From contig PGXL01000001.1 of NCBI GenBank assembly GCA_002839095.1, positions 357,359 to 421,358 of the forward strand: a stretch of DNA of 64,000 bases, in the 5' to 3' direction. The translations under genes and the position numbers were made by a program. Below, in pieces: positions 1 through 9,915 of this stretch; position 1 is the first letter of the stretch, and every line of letters begins with the position of its first letter. Source of the DNA: Tenericutes bacterium HGW-Tenericutes-2. GTDB taxonomy: Bacteria; Bacillota_I; Bacilli_A; Acholeplasmatales; Acholeplasmataceae. The notes below the pieces were generated by a model, which worked only from the letters and a program-made list of their open reading frames with translations, ran no database searches and was not told where the DNA came from.

Positions 1-99
1 ATAGTAATTAGCACGTCTATCAACTAAATTCATAGTTGGATTAAAACCAATAGTTATTAGTAATAGAATTACAAAAGCTATTGCTTTGCCCTTCTCCAT
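1..99 (-). CDS. Partial membrane or secreted protein, N-terminus only
   Basis: The gene starts with ATG at 97-99 and runs off the left edge in frame, so 33 codons are visible. The N-terminus has a short basic start (MEKGKA) followed by a hydrophobic stretch (IAFVILLLITIG), which suggests a signal peptide or membrane anchor. An AAGGTG-like ribosome site lies about 11 bases upstream. It follows the HExxH protein gene at 121-624 with a 21 bp gap and is probably co-transcribed with it. The function cannot be judged from this fragment. Confidence 0.55.
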   Translation of the reverse strand, partial: MEKGKAIAFVILLLITIGFNPTMNLVDRRANYY

Positions 100-120
100 A
101 TATTTATACACCTTGAATTT

Positions 121-624
121 CTAATTATCGAAAGTAGTGATTTTGCTAAATGAGTCAGTCCTATCAAAAACTTGTATTTTTATCAATTTTGGTATTTTAA
201 CTTCAACATCAAACAACTCTTTCATTTGATGGTATGCAAAAGCAATCGCATCAATCTCAATCGATTGCTTCAAGTAATCAATATCACTTTTTGGAGTGTT
301 CTTACCTGAAGGAATTGTATATTGATGAAACTCTTTTTCCCAAACGTTGATGGTTTCAATATCTTCTCTTGATTTTGTTTTGATACAGTGATTTTGATAG
401 GCATGTCTTGTTTCATGGAATGCGGTCACCAAGATTTCTAATTCATTGCTTCTATTGATCCAATCTTCATTGAATATGATTTCATTATCTTTATGTCTAT
501 AGATACTTGATATTTCTGGATTGGGAAAATCACTACCACTTGCAAAGTATACTTCTGGTGGTGTGATATTAAGTATTTTGGATGCTGCTTGTATGCCTAT
601 AAGTGCTGATTCAAAGTTGCTCAT
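121..624 (-). CDS. HExxH zinc-peptidase-like protein
   Basis: This 167-residue protein has a zinc-metallopeptidase signature, HETRH at residues 70-74, inside a helix of the form AFHETRHAYQ. A downstream EIDAIAFA segment (E123) resembles the third-ligand helix of ImmA/IrrE-like and related gluzincins. There is no signal peptide or membrane segment, so it should act in the cytoplasm. AAGGGG lies a proper distance before the ATG. Compact proteins of this type are common in prophages and mobile islands, which fits the accessory setting. The substrate is unknown, and catalysis is inferred from the motif only. Confidence 0.6.
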   Translation of the reverse strand: MSNFESALIGIQAASKILNITPPEVYFASGSDFPNPEISSIYRHKDNEIIFNEDWINRSNELEILVTAFHETRHAYQNHCIKTKSREDIETINVWEKEFHQYTIPSGKNTPKSDIDYLKQSIEIDAIAFAYHQMKELFDVEVKIPKLIKIQVFDRTDSFSKITTFDN

Positions 625-654
625 GATATATCCCCTTAGTTAGATATGATATTT

Positions 655-1050
655 TTATTGTACGAATTTTTGTATTAAAATAGCTGTTCCACTAAAACAG
701 ATAAATGCTAGTAGATTTTCAAACCAATTCCATCCACTTGACTCTAAATAAAATATAAGATCGACAATTGATCCTAGTGTTGCAAAAGTTAAAAAATTCA
801 CCGAGACAAATATCTGTTGATAGATACTTGAAGTTTCATTTAAAAATGATAGTATCATACTTAATAGTGCTCCTAAAGCACTGTAAGCAAAGTATATCAC
901 AAACCCATTTTTTCCTAGTGTAACTATCAATATAACTACCACTATAATAGCGATGTATACCCTTAATCCAGGGACATAGTAAAACAAAATTGCACCAAAT
1001 AATGTTGCACCTATTGGATTTTTAAGAATTGCTTTCAGTAAATCTTCCAT
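655..1050 (-). CDS. Small multi-pass membrane protein, unknown function
   Basis: This 131-residue protein is very hydrophobic, with about four membrane segments (around residues 15-50, 55-70, 80-100 and 110-130). GAGG lies well placed before the ATG. It sits 30 bp upstream of the HExxH protein gene and 62 bp downstream of the InlB-repeat protein gene on the same strand, so the three may form one small operon. I do not recognise the family. It could be an immunity-type or effector membrane protein, but nothing in the sequence decides this. Confidence 0.5.
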   Translation of the reverse strand: MEDLLKAILKNPIGATLFGAILFYYVPGLRVYIAIIVVVILIVTLGKNGFVIYFAYSALGALLSMILSFLNETSSIYQQIFVSVNFLTFATLGSIVDLIFYLESSGWNWFENLLAFICFSGTAILIQKFVQ

Positions 1051-1112
1051 TTGATCCTCAACCTTTTATATTTGTCCAACAATGATTACCAAAAATTAAA
1101 GTTTGTTATCTT

Positions 1113-2546
1113 CTATTTCAATAAAATCTGTTTCGAAAAACTAGTTCTAAAGAAGTCAATTTCTAGTACATATGAATTTTGTTCTGATAAATGATTTGAA
1201 ATCTTAAAATACAAAGTTATGTAATATGTGTCTATACTGTCTATGTTAATGCCAATCCAATTATAATCATCTATAGGTTTTATTGTATCGAATACATTGA
1301 TGTAACCATAATAGCTGCTCAGATTTTTATCTTTATACTCATTTTTTAGATAAAAATCATCATTATTATCTAAAACATGTTCGTTTCCATCTTTATTTTT
1401 TACAATCATCAAACTAACCGCTAAATAGATGTAATTCCCATCAGAAGAATGGACCACCTCAACTCCTTCGCTATCGATTACAGTAACACTCTCGAGCGTT
1501 ATTATTCCCGTCACAGAAATAATGTAGGTGGAGTCCTTAAATTCTATATTATCTCCAATATTTGTGTATTCATCTAGCGGAACTAACTCTTCATAATAAG
1601 CATATACTGTAAATATTTGGTCATTTTCATACGAATAAAAGTACAAGTCTCTTAGTTTAGTATCCTTATTATCTTTTTCTGTAGTCCAATACACAAATTT
1701 ATAACCTTCTTTGATTATATCTATACTTGGAAAATCAAAAATTTTTCCTTCGTCAACACTGATTATTGGTAATTCAGATAAAGCTGTTCCTCCATTGACA
1801 TCAAACTCAATAAAGTAATCTTTGGTATTTGGTCGCAATGTCAAAAATACATTTTGTTGCCATGTAAACATAGTGTCAACTGATAAAACCATAGTTTTGT
1901 AACTGTTTAAAAAAGCTTCTGAAATATCAAATGATAGATCAATAAATGTTGGGACTCCGTTTTTCATGTATGGTTTAAAAGGCTCAAAATCCTCATTATT
2001 TGCTTTAATCTTTAAAGTAGCATTGCTTTCAGCATTATCTATTATTGAAGTAGCATAATCAGAAGCAAAATCGAGAGTTTGTTCAATGACATTAACTTCT
2101 CCTCCAACTGCAATAGTAGCTGCAGTTATGATAGTTGCCCTTGCAAGACTGCTCATAAAAACAGACATTGGCGAAGGTGCGTTGGTATCAACGAGTCTAA
2201 TTTCAAACATTTCTGGTTTGATTTCTACTTTATTGATATATGAATCGGTATTCCATTGTTCAATTTTGACTTTCAAATTTAAAGTATAGGAACCATCTTC
2301 ATTTTCTATTGCATTAATACCCACACAATTTATATATATTTCATCGGCATATTTTACTTCTTCATACAAATATGTATTCTTATCATCTTGAATATTCTGA
2401 ATATTGTCGTTATCATTATCTGTTTTCGGAGTAATAAATGATATCAAAAAAATCAATAAAGGAATACCAGCAATCACTCCGGCATAAATTCTTGCTTTTT
2501 TAGAAAACTTGATGTTACATTTGCCAATAAATTCAATAAACTTCAT
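1113..2546 (-). CDS. Membrane-anchored protein with one InlB-type repeat
   Basis: This 477-residue protein has a basic N-terminus, a single transmembrane segment at about residues 18-38 (AGVIAGIPLLIFLISF) and a long exported region. The first half includes an acidic, predicted beta-rich domain. Around residues 245-320 there is one Listeria-Bacteroides (InlB B) type repeat, recognised by the FDVNGG opening, a GYKFVYWTT core and a closing FTVYAYYEE. The last part is another beta-rich domain. GGGGGG lies about 7 bases before the ATG. The same repeat family recurs in lipoproteins at 20.3, 22.8 and 38 kb. A surface or adhesion role is plausible, but the function is unknown. Confidence 0.6.
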   Translation of the reverse strand: MKFIEFIGKCNIKFSKKARIYAGVIAGIPLLIFLISFITPKTDNDNDNIQNIQDDKNTYLYEEVKYADEIYINCVGINAIENEDGSYTLNLKVKIEQWNTDSYINKVEIKPEMFEIRLVDTNAPSPMSVFMSSLARATIITAATIAVGGEVNVIEQTLDFASDYATSIIDNAESNATLKIKANNEDFEPFKPYMKNGVPTFIDLSFDISEAFLNSYKTMVLSVDTMFTWQQNVFLTLRPNTKDYFIEFDVNGGTALSELPIISVDEGKIFDFPSIDIIKEGYKFVYWTTEKDNKDTKLRDLYFYSYENDQIFTVYAYYEELVPLDEYTNIGDNIEFKDSTYIISVTGIITLESVTVIDSEGVEVVHSSDGNYIYLAVSLMIVKNKDGNEHVLDNNDDFYLKNEYKDKNLSSYYGYINVFDTIKPIDDYNWIGINIDSIDTYYITLYFKISNHLSEQNSYVLEIDFFRTSFSKQILLK

Positions 2547-2557
2547 ATAATTCCCCC

Positions 2558-3283
2558 CTAAACAAACAATACAACTTCTTCATCGAGTATTGCTTTACGT
2601 TCTTTCCAATCTGGCATCAATACTGTTAGCATTTCATAGAACTTTGAATCATGATTTCTATGAATAAAATGAATAAGTTCATGTAGTGCAACATATGCTA
2701 TACAATGTTTTGGTGCCTTAATAAGTTCATAATTTAAAATCACAGTCTGTTTGCTTCTAAGACAAGATCCCCATCTCTTTTTCATTACTTTTACTTCTAA
2801 TGATGGTTTAGGATTTACCAAATGTTCAATTAGTGGATATACCTCATCCATTGATTCTTTAAATACCGTGTGTGCTTGATTTCTAAACCACTCATTTAGT
2901 AGAATTTGTTTTCGTCTTTTATTATCTTTCTTTTTTATGTGTATAGTAATATAGTTTGATTTTATTGTAACACATTCTTTACTTGAGGTTTCTTCAATTT
3001 TTAACCTATATTGTCTACCCAAATATTTGAATGTTTCACCGCTTACATAATCCTTTGCTCCAGTGTTTAGAGGTTTAGTTTGATTAAATCCTTTAAGTTT
3101 TTCTGTAATCCACGGAGACTTAGATTTTACAAAAGATTCTACTCTTTCTATTGGTGTATCAATAGGTGCTGATACATAGACACTTTGATCTGATTTGACA
3201 CTAAGATTTAAGTTTTTTATATTCTTAAACTCTAGATGAAACCATATCTCTTTCTTAGAATACATCACCATGTGTTTTTCCAT
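2558..3283 (-). CDS. YgjP-type (DUF45, M48-like) metallopeptidase
   Basis: This 241-residue protein has the YgjP/SprT-like metallopeptidase signature. RWGSC lies at about residues 170-174, the catalytic helix HELIH at 201-205, and the third ligand in HRNHD near 211. The ATG at 3281-3283 is preferred because AGGTGG lies 5 bases upstream; a GTG three codons earlier has no ribosome site. The gene starts 10 bp after the hsdR stop and is therefore the last gene of the type I restriction operon, a common position for this family. Its role there is not established. It might turn over HsdR or act on foreign DNA-bound proteins, but that is speculation. Confidence 0.85.
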   Translation of the reverse strand: MEKHMVMYSKKEIWFHLEFKNIKNLNLSVKSDQSVYVSAPIDTPIERVESFVKSKSPWITEKLKGFNQTKPLNTGAKDYVSGETFKYLGRQYRLKIEETSSKECVTIKSNYITIHIKKKDNKRRKQILLNEWFRNQAHTVFKESMDEVYPLIEHLVNPKPSLEVKVMKKRWGSCLRSKQTVILNYELIKAPKHCIAYVALHELIHFIHRNHDSKFYEMLTVLMPDWKERKAILDEEVVLFV

Positions 3284-3292
3284 GCTGACCAC

Positions 3293-6200
3293 CTAAAATC
3301 TTCTAAGTGCTACGGTTTTCAAATCGGCAATAATGGCATCAATCTTAGAATATGTGAGAGATGTGAAGTACTTTTTCTTATATTCATAAAAGAGTTCGTT
3401 TAAATCTCTAGATATCTTGTTATGAACCTCTTGGTTGTCATGCCAGTCTACTTTGCTATTTTTACCAATAACATCTTCAATTCTAATGGATAGTTCACCT
3501 AAGATATCTTCATAATCTTCGGCTTCAAATTTGGATACTATCTCACTAATCTTATCAATCTCATCTTTTACAACTCCAAAGAAAGCTTGAGCGTGTGGAT
3601 GATTCTTGATAATCTTAGGAAAGCTTGTACCAGAATAGCCTTGTCTAAAGTCATTTTTAACTTTATTAAGTCTATCGAAATAATCCCCATCTGATATACG
3701 TTTTTCTTTGTATAAGTCAAGGATTTCTTGGATACGTTCAGAAAACTTTTTGTAGTATGCTGGATTCTCATCATATTTTTCTGATATGTGTTTTGTTATA
3801 CGTGTTCTTATGGCATCAGCTTTTGATCGACTTGATCCAAGTTGGTTTACTTCATTCTCAAATTTCTCTTCGTTTAAGATATCTACTGGGGCACTAATCT
3901 TGTAGACATTTTCAGCTGCAATGTAATTATCCATTAAGTTACGCATTTTTGGTTCATACTCTTTATGATCTATTGAATCGCTATATCTAAGTTTAACGGA
4001 TGCTCTTAGTTCTTGAAAAAACTTCAGTTCTCTCTTATATTTGTTTAACTCTTCTTCTCCGAGTGCGTTATAGACATGCTCAGATTCTAATGCTATGCCT
4101 AAAAACTTCCCAAATAGAGAAAGCGAGTTATAGAAGTTGTTTCTTATTTCGTCATCTTCTAATAAAATTTCATATTCTTCGTTATCTCTTTGGTTTTTTA
4201 CTGGTTTAAAGACATCAAGTAATTGTGAATAGGCTTCACGTAATCTTCCAACGATGCTTATCACATCTACAAGAGCACCTTGAATATCTTCTGAATCGTA
4301 GTTTTCAAGTCCTGATCCTGAATAGGTTTCCATTGCACTGTCTAGTTCTTCAATTAAACCCCTATAATCAACAATTAAACCATAGTCTTTTCCCTCATAG
4401 ATGCGGTTAACACGAGCAATTGCTTGTAGTAGGGTGTGTTCTTTCATTGGCTTATCTACATAGAGTACACTTGCTCTTGGAGCATCAAATCCAGTCAGTA
4501 GCTTATCAACAACAATGATGATATCGAGTTCATCACCATTTACAAATTCATCTTTAATGATGTCGTCATAACGTTGCACATCGGGATATCCTTCTAGCAT
4601 TTTATTCCAAAACTTGAGAACTCTATCTTTAGGTTCTCCTTCTAGGTCTTCATAGCCTTCTCGTTGATCTGGTGGAGATATAACAACTGCTGTACGAATA
4701 TCATCATATTCATTAAATGCTTCCTGATATCTAATCGCATCAAACTTAGAATTGGTAGCAAGCATAGCTTTATATGGTGTTCCTTTATAAAACTTAATAA
4801 AATGCATGTAAATATCATCAGCGATTAATCGAATACGTTGCTCACTGGATGCGATATTTTCAAACTTAGCCCATTTTTGTTTGAGCAAAAGCTTTTGCTT
4901 ATCATTTAGATTTCTAGTAATCATTTCAATACGTTTGTCAATTGCGATTCGATTTACTGTTTGGTCAACAAAGCGTCCTTCATAAAGTAGAGGTACAATG
5001 GTGCCATCATTAACACCATCTCTAATTGTGTACTTATGAATCATACGACCAAACTTATGCATCGTACTTTTTTCTTTTTTCATCAGTGGCGTCCCAGTAA
5101 AGCCTAAATAACAAGCATTCGGGAATACTTGTTTCATTTTAATGTGGAGTTCTCCATACTGCGTACGGTGTGATTCATCAACTAAAATAAATACATTCTT
5201 ATCTTTGACAGGTTTTTGGTTTTTAGAAGCTGTATCAAACTTATGTACAAGTGTTGTGATAACATCGGCTTTTTTACTTTCAATAAGATTGACTAAGTTT
5301 TTACCACTTGTAGCACGCGCAGCTTTAAGTCTAGAGTGATTGAATGTTTTATGAATCTGGGAATCAAGTTCAATACGATCAGTGACAACAACAAGCTGTG
5401 GATGATCTTTTGCCAAATCATTAAGTAAGTATTTGGCTAACATCACCATAGTTAGTGATTTTCCTGAACCTTGTGTATGCCATATCACACCAGATTGACG
5501 ATTGCCTTGTTTATCTTTATCTTTTATGGTCTTGATGATCTCTTTAATTGCAAAAAACTGTTGATAACGAGCAATCTTTTTATCATTACGATCAAATAAC
5601 AAGAAATATGGAATGATATCATGTACACGCTTTGGGTGAAATAACGAGATGATATTTTTGTCTTGCATGGTTGGTATTCTATCACTTAGCGTTTTAGATA
5701 CAATATCTTCAAACCATTCAAGTTCTTCAGATTGCTTATCTTCTTTCCAAAAACTCCAAAACTTAGCAGGTGTACCTACTGTTGCATATTTTGTCTCGTT
5801 TTTATTGGTTGACATGACGATTTGTACAAATTTGAAAAGTTGTGGTGCATATTGAATGCCTTGATTTCTAATCATTTGGCTAATGCCTTGATTGATAGAT
5901 ACTGAGGCCTTCTTGCATTCGATCACAGCAAAAGGAATCCCGTTGATGAAAAGAACGATATCTGGACGCACATGCCCTTGGCCATCTTCTCTTTCAACTG
6001 TAAATTCTTCTACAGCATGAAAAAGATTATTTTGAGGATGTTCATAATCGATATAGTTCATGTTAAAAGAACGTATGCCATCTGTTTTAGAAACACGTTC
6101 TTCATAACTTTTTCCAAGAGTTAACACATCGTATATTTTCTCATTGGTTTTTATAAGCCCATCTGTCAAAGCTGCGTCAATGTCTTGCATAGCTTTTTGA

Positions 6201-6418
6201 ATGTTGCTTGCTGAAAAACGATGTATTTGATTTTTATATTCATATGAATTGATTTTTTCTAGTTGTGCCTTTAGTATCGGTTTTAAAATCACATTGTACA
6301 GATTCTCACGCATTAATTCAGCCTCTTCTGGACTAATGATCTGATAGCCAATACGTTCTAGAACTTCAAGTGCCGGAGTTTGAGAAATATTTAGTTCATC
6401 ATATCCTTGTTTATTCAT
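3293..6418 (-). CDS. hsdR: Type I restriction enzyme, R (translocase/nuclease) subunit
   Basis: This protein of about 1041 residues is the motor and nuclease of a type I restriction complex. It cuts unmodified DNA far from the recognition site after ATP-driven translocation. The N-terminal PD-(D/E)xK nuclease is visible as PDIVLF (152-157) and IECKK (166-170). The helicase part has Walker A GSGKS at about 310, a DESH box near 418 and GFTGTP (motif III) shortly after. The C-terminal helical region joins HsdM. ATG at 6416-6418 is chosen because GAGGTG lies 6 bases upstream; an earlier GTG overlaps that site. No frameshift is seen, so the subunit looks intact. Confidence 0.96.
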   Translation of the reverse strand: MNKQGYDELNISQTPALEVLERIGYQIISPEEAELMRENLYNVILKPILKAQLEKINSYEYKNQIHRFSASNIQKAMQDIDAALTDGLIKTNEKIYDVLTLGKSYEERVSKTDGIRSFNMNYIDYEHPQNNLFHAVEEFTVEREDGQGHVRPDIVLFINGIPFAVIECKKASVSINQGISQMIRNQGIQYAPQLFKFVQIVMSTNKNETKYATVGTPAKFWSFWKEDKQSEELEWFEDIVSKTLSDRIPTMQDKNIISLFHPKRVHDIIPYFLLFDRNDKKIARYQQFFAIKEIIKTIKDKDKQGNRQSGVIWHTQGSGKSLTMVMLAKYLLNDLAKDHPQLVVVTDRIELDSQIHKTFNHSRLKAARATSGKNLVNLIESKKADVITTLVHKFDTASKNQKPVKDKNVFILVDESHRTQYGELHIKMKQVFPNACYLGFTGTPLMKKEKSTMHKFGRMIHKYTIRDGVNDGTIVPLLYEGRFVDQTVNRIAIDKRIEMITRNLNDKQKLLLKQKWAKFENIASSEQRIRLIADDIYMHFIKFYKGTPYKAMLATNSKFDAIRYQEAFNEYDDIRTAVVISPPDQREGYEDLEGEPKDRVLKFWNKMLEGYPDVQRYDDIIKDEFVNGDELDIIIVVDKLLTGFDAPRASVLYVDKPMKEHTLLQAIARVNRIYEGKDYGLIVDYRGLIEELDSAMETYSGSGLENYDSEDIQGALVDVISIVGRLREAYSQLLDVFKPVKNQRDNEEYEILLEDDEIRNNFYNSLSLFGKFLGIALESEHVYNALGEEELNKYKRELKFFQELRASVKLRYSDSIDHKEYEPKMRNLMDNYIAAENVYKISAPVDILNEEKFENEVNQLGSSRSKADAIRTRITKHISEKYDENPAYYKKFSERIQEILDLYKEKRISDGDYFDRLNKVKNDFRQGYSGTSFPKIIKNHPHAQAFFGVVKDEIDKISEIVSKFEAEDYEDILGELSIRIEDVIGKNSKVDWHDNQEVHNKISRDLNELFYEYKKKYFTSLTYSKIDAIIADLKTVALRRF

Positions 6419-6451
6419 AACTTTCACCTCGATTGGAAATAGAGTACAACA

Positions 6452-7645
6452 TTATACTTGTACTCTAATCTTTCCGGTAAGCAATTGTTGCATAAGTCCT
6501 TTTTTCTGTAACTTTAGATGTAGTATATTTTTCTCTAATAACATAATTCTGTTGTGAATTAAGCTTAGAACTTTTACAACTTCTTTTTGTTTGTTAATTT
6601 CTAAATCAGGTATTTTATAAGATAAAACATCATCATCGTTAATAGTTGGATAAGTTGACCCTGTAGATAGACTACCCATCATATAACTAAATCTATTTGT
6701 CTGAAGAGCATAAAATATAAATTCAGATAAATAGCCTTTTTTAGCACTCAGTTGTGAAAGTGCACTGCTAACATATGAACTTTCTTTTAAAATAGTTATA
6801 GCCCCACGAGTAGGTCTTACCTTAGACACTAAAATAGTTCCTTTATTAGCTTTTTTAGCACCCTTAACTGGGATTTTATCTGTAATTGAATAAGTTTTGT
6901 TTTCTATGTTTATATCACTAATCTCAATGTAAGTATTTTTGACCTCAAGTGATTTTGTTGTTTTGATTACACAATCTCTAATTGCCACTCCGCCTTCGTA
7001 TTGTCTGTACAAATCTTGTATTAAGTACCTGTACAGTTCTCTAATTTTTTTAACTTCTTGTTCTTTCAGCTCAATAGCCCGATCCCATGTTGATAGAATA
7101 CTAGCGATTTTTATTTGTTCTTCTAATCGCGGTACAGGTACAACTATATTTTCGAGATCTTTTACATATATATGCACTACTGAATGGCCTTGTCCTAAAC
7201 GCCTAATTTGAACCTGATATAATTTTGAGTTTAACAAATAAGACAAATATAATGAATCTATTTTCTCGTTAGGGGTGAAAATAATAATGTCTCCACCGGC
7301 ATATAATGTTTCATCTAATAAGTTAACTGATGCTTTACCTATTTCTTCTAGTGTTTCGCCAGATCCAGGAAATAAAATATCTCCTTTTGTTGATTCAGAG
7401 CTACCTTTCATTGTTGTTTCGTTTATAAAAGTTACAGATTTCATGATGAGCCCGTGAAATCTTGTATATAACTGGCCGTATGTGATGCATGGATAACCGA
7501 TCTCTGTCAAATCCTCATTTGATATTCCTCTTCCACGTTTAAAGGTTCCTAGCTGTTTAAGTTTATTTAGAGTGAACTTTTTTTCAATTTGATTAAATAG
7601 TTCCTTTTGTTTGTTTGGTAAATTTGAAATGTCCAAATTACTCAC
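6452..7645 (-). CDS. hsdS: Type I restriction-modification specificity subunit
   Basis: This 397-residue protein has the full HsdS layout: a target recognition domain at about 1-180, a conserved central helix (EEQIKIASILSTWDRAIELKEQE), a second recognition domain at about 215-355 and a C-terminal conserved helix ending in MQQLLTGKIRV. It would set the bipartite DNA target of the HsdM/HsdR complex. GTG at 7643-7645 follows directly on the hsdM stop; a TTG three codons later also has a good ribosome site, so the start is uncertain. A second, half-length S gene lies upstream of hsdM. Confidence 0.93.
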   Translation of the reverse strand: MSNLDISNLPNKQKELFNQIEKKFTLNKLKQLGTFKRGRGISNEDLTEIGYPCITYGQLYTRFHGLIMKSVTFINETTMKGSSESTKGDILFPGSGETLEEIGKASVNLLDETLYAGGDIIIFTPNEKIDSLYLSYLLNSKLYQVQIRRLGQGHSVVHIYVKDLENIVVPVPRLEEQIKIASILSTWDRAIELKEQEVKKIRELYRYLIQDLYRQYEGGVAIRDCVIKTTKSLEVKNTYIEISDINIENKTYSITDKIPVKGAKKANKGTILVSKVRPTRGAITILKESSYVSSALSQLSAKKGYLSEFIFYALQTNRFSYMMGSLSTGSTYPTINDDDVLSYKIPDLEINKQKEVVKVLSLIHNRIMLLEKNILHLKLQKKGLMQQLLTGKIRVQV

Positions 7646-9172
7646 CTACAATCCTAATTCTTTGAGATGCCTAATCATTTCATCTTCAACTTCCTGAAGT
7701 TCAGCTTTGATATTCTCAATATTTTTTTTCACTTCTTCTAAGTCAACAAGTTCCTCTTCTTCAAAGGTATCAACATATCTCGGTATATTTAAATTATAGT
7801 CATTTTCTTTGATTTCTTTTTTTGTAGCGACATAAGAGAATTTATCTATATTCTCGTACTTATCATATGCTTCTAAGATTCGAGCAATGTCCTCTTCTCT
7901 TAATTTGTTTTGATTTTTTCCTTTTTCATACATGCCGTCTTGCGATGCATCAATGAATAAAATTTTGTCTCTATTTCTGTTTTGTTTAAAGACAAGAATG
8001 GTAGCTGGAATACTTGTACCAAAGAATAAATTAGATGGCAAACCTATTACTGCATCAAGTAAATTTAAATCAATAATCTCTTTTCTGATACGTCCTTCAC
8101 TTGCTCCACGGAATAATACACCGTGAGGCAATACCACTCCCATGCGTCCGCCTTCTGCTAATGAATGAAGCATGTGCTGAACAAATGCATAATCACCTTT
8201 AGACTTTGGTGGAACTCCCCAATCAAAACGCTTATATGGATCTAATGAAGATTCCATTTTGAAGTCTCCATTTGATTCGCCAGAAAACCCTGATGCCCAT
8301 TTATCTAATGAAAATGGTGGATTAGCTACAACAACTTGAAACTTCATCAACTTTCCATTTTCAATGTGTAGTGGGTTAGCAATAGTATCCCCCCAAGCAA
8401 TTTTCGCATCATCAATCCCATGTAGAAACATGTTCATTTTAGCTAAAGAAACGTTTTGTCCTTTGCTTTCTTGTCCGTAAATTTGAGCTTTTTTTGATGT
8501 TAATTTATTAAATGCCTTAATTAATAAAGATCCAGAGCCGCATGTAGGATCGTAAATTCTATCGTTTTCTTGTGGTTTAACAAGTCTTGATAAAAGTTCT
8601 GATACTTCTGATGGGGTAAAAAATTCTCCACCTTTTTTCCCAGCGTCAGAAGCAAAATTTGAAATTAGATACTCATAAGCGTTTCCAATGACATCTTCGC
8701 CAACTAATCTAGAAGGTCTTAGACTAAGTTTATTAAAATCTTCTAAAAGATCTTTTAGCATCGTATTACGATTTTTTAAATTACCTAGATTTTTTTCCGA
8801 GTTAAAGTCAACATTAGTTAACACACCTCTTAGTTTAGATTTATTAATTTCTTCGATGCTTTCTAATGCTTTATTAATTTTCTCACCTATATCTTGTGCG
8901 TTTCTATTTTCATAAAGATAACCAAAACTAGAAATTTCATTGAGATTAAACCTATCTAATTTAATCTGACGTTGTGCCATCTCTACATCGCCATCATATT
9001 TCTTTAGCAAATTCTCATAGTTTTCATCTCGAACATCACTAACGTATTTTAAAAATAGCATAACGAGAATATAATCTTTATATTGCGATGAATCTAATGT
9101 CTTTCTAAATGTATCACAAGCTTGCCATAGTGTTTCATTAACTTCTTTTTGTGTCCAATGCTTATTTTGCAT
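7646..9172 (-). CDS. hsdM: Type I restriction-modification DNA methyltransferase (N6-adenine)
   Basis: This protein of about 508 residues is the methyltransferase subunit. The SAM-binding motif I appears as DPTCGSGSLL (around residue 210) and the catalytic motif IV as NPPF (around 285), typical of N6-adenine methylation. The N-terminal helical domain and the C-terminal coiled-coil tail (VKKNIENIKAELQEVEDEM) that docks to HsdS are both present. ATG at 9170-9172 is chosen because GGAGGG lies 7 bases upstream; an ATG five codons earlier contains that site within its own codons. The start overlaps the end of the upstream half-length S gene by 11 bases, so translation is probably coupled. Confidence 0.95.
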   Translation of the reverse strand: MQNKHWTQKEVNETLWQACDTFRKTLDSSQYKDYILVMLFLKYVSDVRDENYENLLKKYDGDVEMAQRQIKLDRFNLNEISSFGYLYENRNAQDIGEKINKALESIEEINKSKLRGVLTNVDFNSEKNLGNLKNRNTMLKDLLEDFNKLSLRPSRLVGEDVIGNAYEYLISNFASDAGKKGGEFFTPSEVSELLSRLVKPQENDRIYDPTCGSGSLLIKAFNKLTSKKAQIYGQESKGQNVSLAKMNMFLHGIDDAKIAWGDTIANPLHIENGKLMKFQVVVANPPFSLDKWASGFSGESNGDFKMESSLDPYKRFDWGVPPKSKGDYAFVQHMLHSLAEGGRMGVVLPHGVLFRGASEGRIRKEIIDLNLLDAVIGLPSNLFFGTSIPATILVFKQNRNRDKILFIDASQDGMYEKGKNQNKLREEDIARILEAYDKYENIDKFSYVATKKEIKENDYNLNIPRYVDTFEEEELVDLEEVKKNIENIKAELQEVEDEMIRHLKELGL

Positions 9173-9767
9173 TCTTTTTCCCTCCATTTATTATTCTTTT
9201 AGTTAGTTCTTTATTGAATATTTCTTTTTCTAATGTTAGTTGCTGATGCAATCTTTTTTCTTTAATCATGAGTTCATTTATCTTTGATATCAATCTTTGT
9301 TTTTCAAGTGGTGGTAATGGAACTCTTGTTTCTCTAATTGTTTGCATAGTTATTACGGGGATTGTAATACCCATTGAATTTTTAAAATAGGATTGCTTTA
9401 TTGAATCACTATTAAGGATAAAGCTTAAATATCCTGGATCAATTTCATTTTTATCAGACCTTACTATAGCGAATAAAGATGGTATTACTAAACCTTCAAG
9501 CTCACTCGTTATATGAATTGCGGTATAGGGATTGCTTAAACGAATCAAAACATCATGTTGCTTTGATATATATCTTTCATCAAGTAATTCGGTACTATGA
9601 TAATCTTCAAGATTTTCTATGCTAATATATCCATCATCTTCAAAACTCTTTAGAGTGATTAGTTGATACGACTTAACAGCTTCGTTTTTCGATTGTGCTT
9701 CTTTTCTTCTTAATACAAGTCCTGCACTAATATCACTAACATTTGCAAGTTCAATTAATACCTTCAT
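9162..9767 (-). CDS. Half-length specificity subunit with a single TRD (HsdS')
   Basis: This protein of about 201 residues resembles one half of an HsdS: a single recognition domain (roughly 1-150) followed by the conserved helix (PLPPLEKQRLISKINELMIKEKRLHQQL). The family normally has two such halves in 380-450 residues. ATG at 9765-9767 is chosen because GGTGG lies about 7 bases upstream and the family-like start (MKVLIELANVSDISAGL) begins there. It is the first gene of the operon and overlaps hsdM. It could dimerise to read a palindromic target, pair with HsdS, or be a remnant used for variation. No recombinase gene is adjacent and no matching inverted repeats with hsdS were noticed. Confidence 0.8.
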   Translation of the reverse strand: MKVLIELANVSDISAGLVLRRKEAQSKNEAVKSYQLITLKSFEDDGYISIENLEDYHSTELLDERYISKQHDVLIRLSNPYTAIHITSELEGLVIPSLFAIVRSDKNEIDPGYLSFILNSDSIKQSYFKNSMGITIPVITMQTIRETRVPLPPLEKQRLISKINELMIKEKRLHQQLTLEKEIFNKELTKRIINGGKKNAK

Positions 9768-9915
9768 TCCTTCACCACCATTTTTGTCATTTATCATATA
9801 CAACAAAATTATATCACTTGTAAAAAACTTTGTCAATAGCTAAATTCTTGTCCAAGTAAATAAATGACATTTTTTGGTATTCTTTTAGTTTTCATCTTTA
9901 TCATTTTTCAATTTT

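Noticed and set aside
3293..6418. Open frames of 60-90 codons on the opposite strand of hsdR, the GH65 genes and the large lipoproteins
   Set aside because: They lack ribosome sites and protein-like composition and lie wholly inside well-supported genes in another frame.
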